A DNA stretch of 20,739 nt from Conidiobolus incongruus B7586 (lineage: Eukaryota; Entomophthoromycota; Entomophthoromycetes; Entomophthorales; Conidiobolaceae). The position numbers and the translations under genes were made by a program. The notes below the pieces were generated by a model. That model was not told the DNA's origin. It worked only from the letters and a program-made list of their open reading frames with translations, and made no database searches. Positions 1-12,077 of this stretch are shown here, one piece after another; position 1 is the first letter of the stretch; every line of letters starts with the position of its first letter. Location: the NCBI GenBank assembly GCA_000697335.1, contig JNEM01008738.1:1-20739 (forward strand), given 5' to 3'.

Positions 1-26
1 TATATATATATATATATATATATATT
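1..26. repeat. (TA)n microsatellite at window edge
   Basis: An uninterrupted TA dinucleotide run opens the window, so its true length is unknown. A shorter TA-rich tract at about 8213-8224 precedes the related block at 8270-8302, which suggests that the TA tract belongs to the same repeat unit. Confidence 0.9.
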
Positions 27-60
27 CTGAAATTAATAATATAATTAAAAAAATTAAATA

Positions 61-93
61 AATTCCCATTTCTACAATTCTATGATAATATTA
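61..93 (+). repeat. Dispersed repeat block, copy 1
   Basis: This 33-bp stretch matches 8270-8302 at 27 of 33 positions by my hand alignment, sharing the cores CATTTCT and ATTCTATG with TAATATTA at the end. Both copies lie shortly after a TA tract and a GAAATTAA word. In DNA this AT-rich some similarity is expected, but the ordered run of C and G positions argues for common descent. The element type is unknown. Confidence 0.45.
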
Positions 94-767
94 TCTGCTT
101 AAATTTAAATATTATAAGGAAATATTATTATTTATTTGTTTTTATACTTAAATTAATCTAGGCCCAAAAATTAAATTTTAGTTGCTTGTTAATTTTAAAT
201 AAATTATTTAGCCCCAATATAATATTAGTCATAAGTTTACTTTGCTTTCCCAGACCATTTTATCAACGCTTTTATTTATTACAGAATTAAACAAAGCATG
301 AAATTTTAAACTTTCATAATGTTTTTCTGATACTTAAATATTATAATTTATAATTTTAAGGTCATATTTCATTTTTTTATATTTTACAAAGTGTAATATA
401 TTAATGTTATTATAAAATAATTACTCATTATAAAATAGTCTTTTAAAAGCTACGATGATGAATTATTCTTTTTGACACTGTTTAAAATTATTGATATTAA
501 CTTAGTTTTTTAACATTTATTTAAATAGTTCAATATATAACAACACGCCTTACCTTTAAGCACAGGGATTATTTTAAAGATGATTTATTTTGTTTTGATA
601 AAGGTTAAAAGATATAAAAAATCAATAATAATATAGTTTATCCAGATATTGATTAAATATTAAAAAAATTGCCCAAAACTCATAGAAGTTATCAGAATAG
701 TTGTCTTATCTATATATATTACTTTTATTAAATATAACTGCTTTTAACTCTAACATTTTGATTTTGC

Positions 768-805
768 AAATTTCAATATAATAAAATTTCATTTAATTGA
801 AATTT
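768..805. repeat. Perfect 10-bp inverted repeat with 18-bp loop
   Basis: AAATTTCAAT at 768-777 pairs exactly with ATTGAAATTT at 796-805. No gene lies nearby, and the words are common in AT-rich DNA, so this may be chance. A closely similar palindrome word pair occurs upstream of the NoxR gene at 17215-17243. Confidence 0.35.
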
Positions 806-2118
806 AGAATTGTTCACATTTGGTTAAGCATGATAATCACCTTTTTAGTGCTGAAGGATTTAAATTTAAACATTATTGCAAAATAATACCTAAGTATTTG
901 TACTGCAAGTAATATCTTATCTAGACCTTGATTCTCTATTGATTGCCGTGCTCAGAACAAATAAATATTCCCGGAACGCTTTTCAATTTTTGTAATTTCA
1001 ATCTGATTTTAAAAATAATATAAACAATATTTTTGAATGATATAAACTAAATTTTAGTTTGGATTACAGTTTGTTCAATATTTAATAATTGAAATGCTAT
1101 AAAACTAATAAAGTCCATTCATACCTCGACTAAGTTCAAAGTTATTAAGGGAATAAGTTTCAAAATAATTATATATTATTTTCTTATCACACGTTAAAAT
1201 AAATTTAAGTTAAAGACTAAATATTAAGATATAGTATCGATTATATTGGCTCAACAAATGTACTTAAACTAAGCTTGGATGGATCATCCTTTTAAATCCA
1301 TGTATAAAAATTGCTAAAGCGAATTTACATATGTACAAAAAAATATTGATTGAATGAATATTAATTTTATATTTCCTTCCAGACAGACAAACGTATCTTA
1401 TGAATTGAGTAATTGTGAAAATTATAATAAAAGTGATATATTTTTAATAAATTTACCTATTGGAACAAATCAAAAATCACATTTTTAAAGATCGCAGATA
1501 TTACGATTTGTGAAACGAATAATTATTTATGTTTAGATTGAATAACGGTTTATATATATATACTTTTATATAATCAACATTCTATTCTAAAAAAGGATAA
1601 ATGTTATGAATATCCAAGTGAATTGAAATAAATTATATATTGAAAATCTAAAATAATATAAATTAATGATTTGATCAAATTGATATTGTATGTAATATAA
1701 TATTGGAGAGCAATAAATTTTTAGAGTTATATTAGGTATTTAATCATTAGAACAAAATATTTCATTATATTGAAAATTTATTATAAAAGCTCCTTAATAT
1801 TGAAAATTAATGACTAAATTCTGTTGAGGAGGTCATTGATACTCATAAGCCAAAATGTTAGAATACGATTGTTTGTGTAGAAATGACTATATTAATAGTA
1901 TATATTGCATCAAGTGACATAAAGGATGTTTTATTCATTAAACACATATTTGATTAATCAACTTGAAGAAAATGTTATAGATAAAAAATCTGTTAATTTT
2001 GAATACTAATGACTTTGATATAATGAAATATTATTCATAATATGGTGTATCGGGGGATAATATGGAAAATAAAGGTTAATTAGTTGTCAATGAGAAAAGA
2101 GATTGGCTAATTTGAATT

Positions 2119-2340
2119 CTAATTGGAATTTATTGACATCATGGAGAATATTCTGGAAATGGATTTGGTTATACACTTGATGGATCGATTCAACTTATGG
2201 GAAATAAGATTTGAGACGTCAAATGATGAGTTTGCTATAGTAATCAATCGGTAATAGTCGCCATATTCGGTACAACAGTGGCAAATTTTACCATAAATTC
2301 CTAATAATTCCGTCATTGAGCATGGCGGAAATCCCATTTA
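2119..2340. other. Short coding-like island, possible exon or gene relic
   Basis: This stretch is visibly richer in G and C (roughly 36-38% by eye) than its flanks. The minus strand is open from ATG at 2337 to a stop at 2119, 72 codons, starting MGFPPCSMTELLG. The plus strand is also open from ATG at 2141 to a stop at 2254, 37 codons, starting MENILEMDLVIHLMDRF. I recognise neither product. Neither frame has a clear continuation through a splice junction; a possible 57-nt in-frame intron on the minus strand (GTAAAA to TATAG) cannot be confirmed. It could be a small gene, a single exon, or a decayed duplicate of a gene elsewhere. The strand is undecided. Confidence 0.3.
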
Positions 2341-2361
2341 AAATTTTTTTCAGAGTTGATA

Positions 2362-2367
2362 TATAAA
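2362..2367 (+). promoter_or_regulatory. Candidate TATA box upstream of mitochondrial Hsp70
   Basis: TATAAA followed by GG lies about 120 nt upstream of the Hsp70 start codon. TATA-like words are common at this base composition, so the call rests on position and on the GG that follows. I looked for heat-shock elements (alternating GAA and TTC at 2-nt spacing) between 2330 and 2481 and found no convincing array. Confidence 0.25.
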
Positions 2368-2481
2368 GGTAAATAGAACGGCAGAGGATGCGTAAAGTAA
2401 TCTTTCGATCCTTTGAAAATATCTGACTTTTGTAAATTAGCTAGATTGTTAAATTACTTATTTATTTCATATTCATAAAAA

Positions 2482-4599
2482 ATGTTGCTTGCTAAGGCTT
2501 CCCGCACTTTCACCTCTGGTATCAAATCTAACGTAAGTAGCTCTTTTTAGCAAATTTACTCTTTGTATACTAATCTTGTTTTTTAGTTCCTCCGTTCTTC
2601 TTTGAACCAACTTCGTTTTGAAGGGTAAGCTATTATCATTAATATCTTATGAGGATTAATTTTCTCATATTATTGCTTTAGTACTAAAGTTCAAGGTTCC
2701 GTCATCGGTATTGATCTTGGTACCACCAACTCCTGTGTCTCTGTTATGGAAGGCAAGACCCCCCGTGTCATTGAAAACTCTGAAGGTGGTCGTACCACTC
2801 CTTCAGTTGTTGCTTTCACTAAGGAAGGCGAACTCCTTGTTGGTGTTCCCGCCAAGCGTCAAGCCGTTGTCAACCCCGAAAACACTTTATTTGCTACCAA
2901 GCGTTTAATTGGTCGTAAGTTCGAAGATGCCAACGTCCAAAAGGATATCAGTGCTGTCCCTTATAAGATCGTCAAGCACACCAACGGTGACGCTTGGGTT
3001 GAAGCTCATGGTAAGAAGTACTCTCCTTCTCAAATTGGTGGTTTCGTCGTCGGTAAGATGAAGGAAACTGCTGAAGCTTACCTCGGTAAGAAGGTCCATA
3101 ATGCCGTCATTACTGTCCCCGCCTACTTCAACGACTCTCAACGTCAAGCTACCAAAGATGCTGGTGCCATTGCTGGTCTCAATGTTCTCAGAGTCATCAA
3201 CGAACCCACTGCTGCCGCTTTGGCTTTCGGTGCCGACAAGTCTGGTGACAAGTTAGTTGCTGTCTATGATCTTGGTGGTGGTACCTTCGATATCTCCATT
3301 TTAGAAATCCAAAAGGGTGTCTTTGAAGTCAAGTCCACCAATGGTGACACTCACTTGGGTGGTGAAGATTTCGATATTGCTTTAGTTAACCATATCGTCA
3401 AGCAATTCAAGGATGAATCTGGTATTGACTTGTCCAACGACCGCATGGCCATTCAACGTATTCGTGAAGCTGCTGAAAAGGCCAAGATTGAATTATCCTC
3501 CACTGTTCAAACCGACATCAACCTTCCCTACATTACCGCTGATGCCTCTGGTCCTAAGCACATCAATCTCAAGTTCACCAGAGCCCAATTCGAATCCTTG
3601 ACCAAGTCCTTGATCGACCGTACCATCGAACCCTGTAAGAAGGCCATCCGTGACGCTGGTGTCTCCACTGGTGAAATTAATGAAGTCATCTTGGTTGGTG
3701 GTATGTCCCGTGTCCCCAAGGTCATTGAAACCGTTAAGTCCATCTTCAACCGCGAGCCTACCAAGTCTGTCAACCCCGATGAAGCCGTCGCTGTCGGTGC
3801 TGCTATTCAAGGTGGTGTTTTGGCTGGTGAAGTTACTGATATCCTTCTTCTCGATGTCACTCCCCTTTCCTTGGGTATTGAAACCCTCGGTGGTGTCTTC
3901 ACTCGTTTGATCAACCGTAACACCACTATCCCCACCAAGAAGTCTCAAATCTTCTCTACTGCTGCCGATGGTCAAACCGCTGTCGAAATTAAGGTCTACC
4001 AAGGTGAACGTGAATTAGTCCGTGACAACAAACTCTTGGGTAACTTCCAATTGGCTGGTTTCCCTCCCGCTCCTAAGGGTGTTCCTCAAATCGAAGTTAC
4101 TTTCGATATTGATGCTGACGGTATTGTCAACGTCTCTGCCAAGGACAAGGCCACCAACAAGGATCAATCCATCACCATTGCCGCCTCCTCCGGTTTATCC
4201 AAGGATGAAATTGAACAAATGATTCAAAATGCCGAAAAATTCGCCGATGCTGATAAGGCCCGCAAGGAAGCCATCGAAGCTACCAACTCTGCTGAATCCA
4301 TCATTGCTGATACTGAAAAGCACATGACTGACTTCAAGGATCAATTAGACAACGAACTTGCTACCAAGATCCGCACTCAAATCACCGAACTCCGTGAATA
4401 CCTCGCCAAGGTTAACTCTGGTGAAATCAAGGCTACCGGTGAAGAAATCAAGGCCAAGTCTGGTGATCTCCAACAAGCCTCCCTCAAATTGTTCGAACTT
4501 GCCTACAAGCAGAAGGCTGGCCAAGAATCCACTAACCAAGAATCCTCCTCCGCCAAGGATGCCGAATACCGTGATGTCAACGAAGAAAAGAAGAACTAA
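2482..4599 (+). CDS. SSC1: Mitochondrial Hsp70 chaperone (mortalin/Ssc1 family)
   Basis: ATP-driven matrix chaperone. In this family the protein pulls precursors through the TIM23 channel as part of the import motor and folds imported proteins. I read three exons: 2482-2532, 2587-2624 and 2682-4599 (introns of 54 and 57 nt), giving 668 aa, the usual length. The first 30 or so residues ([13 protein letters not shown]...) are rich in Arg, Ser and Lys with almost no acid, as in a matrix presequence. Seen motifs are [10 protein letters not shown] near residues 38-47, [12 protein letters not shown] at 224-235, [13 protein letters not shown] at 365-377 and the interdomain linker [11 protein letters not shown] at 416-426. 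The C-terminus [13 protein letters not shown] is typical of mitochondrial rather than cytosolic Hsp70, which ends EEVD. An ATG at 2746 lies inside the nucleotide-binding domain and is not the start. Strong C-ending codon preference implies high expression, unlike its neighbours. Confidence 0.97.
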
Positions 4600-5304
4600 G
4601 CTAATCATTTAATTTTCCTCTAATTGCTACTATTTACAAATCATTTTCATGGATCAATTTTAACTCTCTCCTCTACTCCTTGTAAACAATCTACTACATA
4701 TCTATTTTTAATCGTCAAATATTTTTAAATAGAATAAAGTTATATTGAATTATTTTATTTATTCTATTATGTTCTATATTATTTTGCTTGTATCTGTTTA
4801 CAACTCTGTAGCCTATTCCTCGCTCCTTTAGGATGCCCTTGTTAAATAGTTGATTCAGTAACATAACAAAATATTATAAAGTATCTAATGATTCGCGATT
4901 ATAATGGCGTAAAATAATATAATATATATTATCATACCTTTCAACTATATAATATTTAATATATAATATATTATTTTCAAGATAACAATATCAATTATAA
5001 TTTATTTACTATTTGAATATAATATGAAATAAAATTTCAATTTAATAAAATCATTAATAGTTATTTTAGTATTAACACTCCAGAATATTAAAATCAAAAT
5101 TTTGAAAAACTGATATATAGTTTAAAAAAGACATGTATTTACAATATCGACCTATATATTAAATTGGAGATAATCTGATATAATGAGTATAAGAGAAATA
5201 TAAATCCCATAATTTGAAAATAGAATAGGTTAATGTAAATTTGTAATTTTAAGAAATTCCTATTTCAAACCTTTTAATAAAAAACTTAATAATATAATTT
5301 AATT
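4600..5304. other. Intergenic, mostly AT-rich, no gene seen
   Basis: Spacer between the Hsp70 stop and the start of the METTL25-like gene. It holds the Hsp70 3' untranslated region with a possible poly(A) signal, then AT-rich sequence of about 15-20% GC. I see no open frame of coding character and no RNA gene. The promoter of the downstream gene must lie in the last few hundred bases, but no distinct element stands out. Confidence 0.6.
4733..4738 (+). terminator. Candidate poly(A) signal of Hsp70
   Basis: AATAAA about 135 nt after the Hsp70 stop codon, followed by a T-rich stretch. The hexamer is common in this DNA, so support is positional only. Confidence 0.35.
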
Positions 5305-6945
5305 ATGACATCCAATCAACTTCCAACGGAAATAGAATTAACTCAATTAAAAGAGTTAGATTTATATATTAAAGATTTGGTCCAATTCTTAAAGGATTTT
5401 CAATGGTTATTCGATATTCATATCATTGATTTTTTTACTTTACAAAGTTGGGATAAGTTGCCACAGAGTTGGAAGGAGTTGGAGAGTGATTTGGATTTAA
5501 TGGATTTGATCAATATGGCTAGTAGTGATGAAATTAAAGTTCATAGATTATATATTATTATATTATTAACTGTTATTAAACATAATAATTTAGGAAAATT
5601 GGCCTATTGAATTAAAAGAATTTATGTCAAGAGCTAAAAATTTAGCTTTACAAAATGTTTATAATAATGATAGTTGTAAAGATAAAGTGATTGTAATATA
5701 ATTTAAATTTGAAATTAAATTAAATTAAATTATATTAATATTAATTTAATAGGAGAGAGCCAGTACTTTGACTCACAGATTAACAGCGAGAATGAATCCT
5801 AAAAAACTTCATGAAGTAAAATATATTAATTTTTTATAATATACATTCAATTCATATTGCTGATTCAGGTTGGAATTATGTCTCAATATTTATCAGAATT
5901 TTGTGAAGAGCATCAAATTAATACAGTAGTTGACTTGGGATCAGGACAAGTAATACTATTATAATATAAGACAGTAAGAGTTATGACTAATCTAATTTTA
6001 TTGATAGGGATACTTGAGTAGAATTACATCACTCCAGCACGGATTAAACGTATTAGCAGTTGACAGCAATCCTCACAATACTAAAGTATCACAAGATATC
6101 GAGTCCAAAGCTTACAGATCCATTAGAAGATTAAAAAACCCTGGAAAAATCTTACATACCACATTAAATATTCAACAAGAAAATTTAAATGAATTGCAGG
6201 AGATTATCGACAATTTTCAAAAGGATTGTGAAGCTGAAAATCACGATTGGTTATTGTGTGGTCTTCATACCTGTGGGAATTTGGCTGTGAACACTTTGAA
6301 AATGTTTTTGAATTCAAAGGCTAAGGGTTGCGTGAGTGTGGGTTGTTGTTATAATTTTTTGGAGCCTTTGCCATATGGTCAAGGTAGATTCATCTCATTC
6401 TATTATTAATATGTAAATAATTAATTTATTTAGATTTCCCTATCAGTCAGTTTCTATACGATCAAAGAATTGAACTCCCTAAATTGGCTTTTAGAGCAGC
6501 TTGTCAATCTCCTTACAACTGGCTAGCTCAAAGGGACGAAAGTTTAGAATTCTTCAAAAGACACTTCTATCGGGCACTCATTCATAAACTTATGGTCGAT
6601 AAAAAATTCATTAATGCTGACGATCCTCCACCAGTTATGGGTCGTCTCTTAAAGCCCAGTTTTCAAAATTTCCCCTACTATGCTGCCATTTGCTTAAAAC
6701 AAACCAAGCTACCAGAAGTTGATGCTGAAGAATTAATTCAATATGAGCAGGATCACAAATATGGGTTATTTAGAATTGCTATGGTTTGGACTTTACAAGG
6801 TATTATGGCACCTGTATTCGAGAGTTTAATATTAGCCGATCGTTTGAAATATCTACACGAAGGTGGTGTTAAAGCAACTATTGTGCCATTATTTGATTTA
6901 TCTAAAAGTCCCAGATGTTTTGGTATTGTTGGTGTTAAAAATTAA
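5305..6945 (+). CDS. METTL25/RRNAD1-like methyltransferase-domain protein
   Basis: A member of the METTL25/METTL25B (RRNAD1) family, which has a Rossmann-type methyltransferase fold; its substrate is not established. I read six exons: 5305-5538, 5594-5692, 5753-5815, 5869-5949, 6008-6383 and 6434-6945, all phases consistent, 454 aa. The N-terminal part contains DFF followed by WDKLPQSWKEL, as in the family. MNPKKLHEV (about 125-133) precedes the SAM-binding loop DLGSGQGYLS (154-163). Further family signatures are GLHTCGNL (244-251) and VSVGCCYN (268-275). The later half has PYNW and WTLQGIMAPVFESLILADR. The first intron uses donor GTTCAT, which departs from the GTAAKW-like form seen elsewhere; reading through it stops after ...KLAY. 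Low GC at wobble positions suggests modest expression. Confidence 0.9.
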
Positions 6946-6999
6946 AATTATAGAGAATTATGTATATATACTCTAATATTAATAGAATTAATAAATTAT

Positions 7000-8250
7000 T
7001 TAGATTAATTTATTTCTATTTTGATTAAATGTAATATTTTATAAATTTTATTTAATATTACTTTGTAATTTAAATAATGGGAATTTTTTGAGATTGAAAA
7101 AAAATAAACATTTTAATATATAAAAAGTAAAATTATTAATTTCTTTTGTTTCTAATAACTTTTTGCTATACTTTTAACAAAGATCTAACACTTAAAAAAT
7201 AATTCTTTTTATTAAAGACTAAAATTTGATGTTTTACAAACCAATTAAATTTACTTGTAGAAATTTTCTTTCCTATAAGTTAGTTTTTTAATTACCTAAA
7301 ATAATTATAATTACATAAGTTATAATCTAAAAAATATACTAGATGTGGTAGTTTTTTCTAGTTATTTTTAATTAGAAAGTTTTTTATAGTTTTAAATTTA
7401 TGTATTTTACAATTATTATGTAAAATAATAAGTTTTCTCAAATTATATTAAAAACACTAATTAAAAACAATTTTATTTAAAAGAAATATAAAGTTTATTA
7501 TTAATTAATTTTCTTTTAAAAACTAAATAAAAATAATAGATATTATTATAATTTACTATAGTAATTAACATTCACTTATTATTAAAGTATTTATTTAAAG
7601 AAATTTATAAAAAAAGTTAATTTAATTTAATTTAACACTTTAATTTATGTTTTAACAAAAGATTATATAAAAAAATTTAAAATTTATTAATTATAATAAT
7701 TTACTGTAAAAGCTTTGGTTTTTAATTATACTTTAGTAAGTTTTATTTAATAATAACTTCTCTAACTTTTTTTTAAGTTTTAGTTAAATTATAAAATACC
7801 TATTTTATATATTTATTAATTAATTTTAATTTAAACTTTAATATATAAAATACTTATGTTACTAATATTAAAATATATTTATAATAATTTTATTAAAATA
7901 AAAGAGTGTTTTTTAATATATTTTTTTATTTTATCAATAATTATAAAAATAATAGTTAAAATTAATCTTTTAGATTTTAATAAGTTTTAAAATAATTTTT
8001 CTTTTAACTTTAAAATAATTTACCTAACAATAAGTTATTAATTTAAATAATACTTTATTATTAAAAGTTACTTGTAAATTTTAAATAATTTTAAAAGGTT
8101 TATGATTAAGTTTTATTAATACTAAAATAAAAAACTTTTGATTATTATTATTTAGTTTAAATATAATTAAATTAAATAATTAATTTAAAAATATATAATT
8201 TCTTATTAGCTTTATATATATATATTTATTTAAAACTAATAATATGTTTG
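7000..8250. other. Extremely AT-rich block without CpG
   Basis: Sampled lines give 4 to 12 G or C per 60 bases (for example 6 at 7081-7140 and 4 at 7501-7560). I found no CG dinucleotide from 7021 to about 8690. The block is built from short words such as TTAAT, AAGTTT, CTTTTA and TTTAAAT. No open frame makes sense in the standard code or with TGA read as Trp. It may be a decayed repeat, an old organelle-derived insertion or simply neutral drift. Its edges are gradual. Confidence 0.5.
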
Positions 8251-8269
8251 AAAAATCAGAAATTAAAAT

Positions 8270-8302
8270 ATTTCTCATTTCTCTGATTCTATGGTAATAT
8301 TA
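8270..8302 (+). repeat. Dispersed repeat block, copy 2
   Basis: Second copy of the block at 61-93, with 27 of 33 bases matching by hand. It follows a TA tract at about 8213-8224 and the word CAGAAATTAA, which corresponds to CTGAAATTAA in copy 1. It lies at the right edge of the ultra-AT block, so it may mark the end of an old inserted element. Confidence 0.45.
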
Positions 8303-9332
8303 TAAATTTAATTAAAATAAACTTAATAAATTATATTAATTATATATTTTTTGTTTTTTATTTAAATTAGTAATAAGTATTAAATAATGTTAATTACATT
8401 GTTGAAAAGTTTAAGATGAATCTTTATAAAAGTATTATATCTATGTCATTCTTTGATAATATATGGATATTATAATTATCTTATTGGTATATTATTTAAC
8501 AACAAAGTGATAATATTACAAACTTTGTTAAGTGGAAGGCCAATGTTCAAATCAATATTTTGATATAAAAAATTAAAAACCAAGTTCAAATTTGATTATA
8601 GATGGGAACCAATATAATATTAACTAGATATTTTTATTGATCTCTTAAATTGAATCAATATTATATATTAATACTCAATATCACTTTTATCGTCAAGATT
8701 ATAAAATAAAACATATAGGAAGAAGCTTAATGAATAATCATGTAAATTTATGGTTCAATTTTAATGATAAATTACATCTTAATTGAAAGAATTTGAATTA
8801 TTAAATATTATATAATAATATCCAAATTTGTATATTGTGTGGGCATTTGACGAAATTTGAAAGTTTCGCTTATTAAGGTTTGTCTGCTACATAGTTATAC
8901 AAATATATTTAATAATCATGTTATTAATAAATTTTGAATTATACTTATGAACAAATTAAACAAATAAATAATCATATATATCAATTATCTTATTTCTATC
9001 AATTAGGTATAACGATAAAATAATAATAATAACTATTCAATGTATATTGCATCCTTCTTTAAAAGAGTTATAATCGATTAATTTTTTAATAAAAACACTT
9101 TAGTACATATTAATAAGGGTATTATATATAATTCAGCATTAAATATCTATAGAATATATTATATAATAATAAACGAAATGATTTTCAATATGAGCTTTGT
9201 TGAATGTATGTTATAGTTTATATGAATCTCTATATCTAGATTAAATAGCTTTTTATAAACAATTCATCAAGTACCTTAACAAATATTTTCAGAATTGATT
9301 CAATTAAAAAATTACATATCCTAATAATTAGC

Positions 9333-9428
9333 ATGGATCCATATAATACAATCATCAAAATATTAGGGAAACAGGATGACTCTGACCAAATCATGCAATT
9401 ACTATCAAGTTATTTCCCTCCACTTTAA
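9333..9428 (+). other. Short open frame, possible gene relic
   Basis: ATG followed by 30 further codons and a stop, beginning MDPYNTIIKILGKQ and ending SSYFPPL. Codon content is more protein-like than the flanks. Part of it (9361-9394) reappears in inverted orientation at 9606-9639, where the same frame would read LLGKKASTDQIIQ. The shared peptide pattern is LGK followed by (S/T)DQI and Q. I do not recognise the family. No splice site clearly extends it. Confidence 0.25.
9361..9394 (+). repeat. Imperfect inverted duplication, left arm
   Basis: TATTAGGGAAA at 9361-9371 and CTGACCAAATCAT at 9382-9394 both recur, with identical spacing, on the opposite strand at 9606-9639. By hand, 28 of 34 positions match. 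The arms are about 210 bp apart. Confidence 0.6.
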
Positions 9429-9605
9429 ATCCTATATGAGTTTTTTAATAAAAGTAATAGGAAAGCTATAATAAATTATATTTTTATATTCGGTACTGTA
9501 CGGCAGTTGTAATGGTATGAATATATCTATATTTATTATCGATCATTTATCTCAAATATTCATAGTAAACTCCAATATGGTGGATGCTAATTCTTTCATA
9601 TTTGT

Positions 9606-9639
9606 ATGATTTGGTCAGTGCTAGCTTTTTTCCCTAATA
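9606..9639 (-). repeat. Imperfect inverted duplication, right arm
   Basis: Reverse-complement partner of 9361-9394. The two conserved blocks (13 and 11 bp) are exact and the 10 bp between them have diverged. A word close to AATTAGCATGG from upstream of the left arm also appears beside this arm but in a different relative order, so the duplication is not a simple hairpin. Confidence 0.6.
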
Positions 9640-9828
9640 GAAACTATTAACACAATAATATTAGTATTGATTTTGAATAATTGAGTTTGGAGTGTTAGGA
9701 ACACATGTAATTAATATTAAGAAAATGCTAATAATTATAATTTTTTTTGAATTTTTGGGTTTCATACTTTACTAATGATTGATTTGATGGGTTAATTAGA
9801 TTATAATGAATGGTTTGGAGATAGTGGG

Positions 9829-9836
9829 TATAAAAG
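9829..9836 (+). promoter_or_regulatory. TATA box of the Sid2/Dbf2-like kinase
   Basis: GGGTATAAAAGGAA carries a textbook TATAAAAG flanked by G residues, which is rare in this AT-rich DNA. It lies about 180 nt upstream of the kinase ATG. The intervening leader is AT-rich with no upstream gene. Confidence 0.5.
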
Positions 9837-10016
9837 GAATTTCAAAATTAGTTTACATTCATCAAATACATTTAATTTCTTTTATTTGTATATTGATTAA
9901 TTAAACAATAATATTATATAATTAAATAAAAATAAAAATTAATATTCAATAGCTAATTAATAATATATATATATATAATATTTTTGGATTTGAGTAATTA
10001 GTTATAATTCATCAAT

Positions 10017-12077
<2,061 letters not shown>

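Larger units (their letters stand above)
1..2118. other. AT-rich intergenic region, no gene recognised
   Basis: About 2.1 kb of roughly 20% GC DNA that opens with a (TA)n run. I see no open frame with protein-like composition on either strand and no tRNA-like box pattern. Two local structures stand out. One is a block at 61-93 that recurs at 8270-8302. The other is a perfect 10-bp inverted repeat at 768-777 and 796-805. A slightly more GC-rich patch at about 930-985 has a short open frame on the minus strand but no start, stop or splice context that makes a gene. Confidence 0.6.
6946..10016. other. 3 kb intergenic region with ultra-AT block
   Basis: No complete gene is seen. From about 7000 to 8250 GC falls to roughly 10-15%. 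From about 8250 to 9300 composition returns to the local norm without recognisable coding. From 9330 to 9640 a short open frame and an inverted duplicate appear. The last 200 bases hold a TATA-like element in front of the kinase gene. No tRNA, rRNA or transposase was recognised. Confidence 0.6.

Noticed and set aside
930-985. Minus-strand open patch of about 20 codons
   Set aside because: Too short, no start codon, no splice context and no recognisable peptide.
2711-4612. Several open frames on both strands inside the Hsp70 gene, including a 169-codon minus-strand frame at 3493-4002
   Set aside because: They overlap a highly conserved coding sequence with strong codon bias, which leaves other frames open by chance. 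Their composition is not protein-like and no homology is recognisable.
8541-8600. GTTCAAAT words as tRNA T-loop (B box)
   Set aside because: No matching A box, acceptor stem or cloverleaf is found at the right spacing.
9361-9639. TTAGGG words as telomeric repeat
   Set aside because: TTAGGG occurs only once on each strand here, as part of the inverted duplication, with no tandem array.
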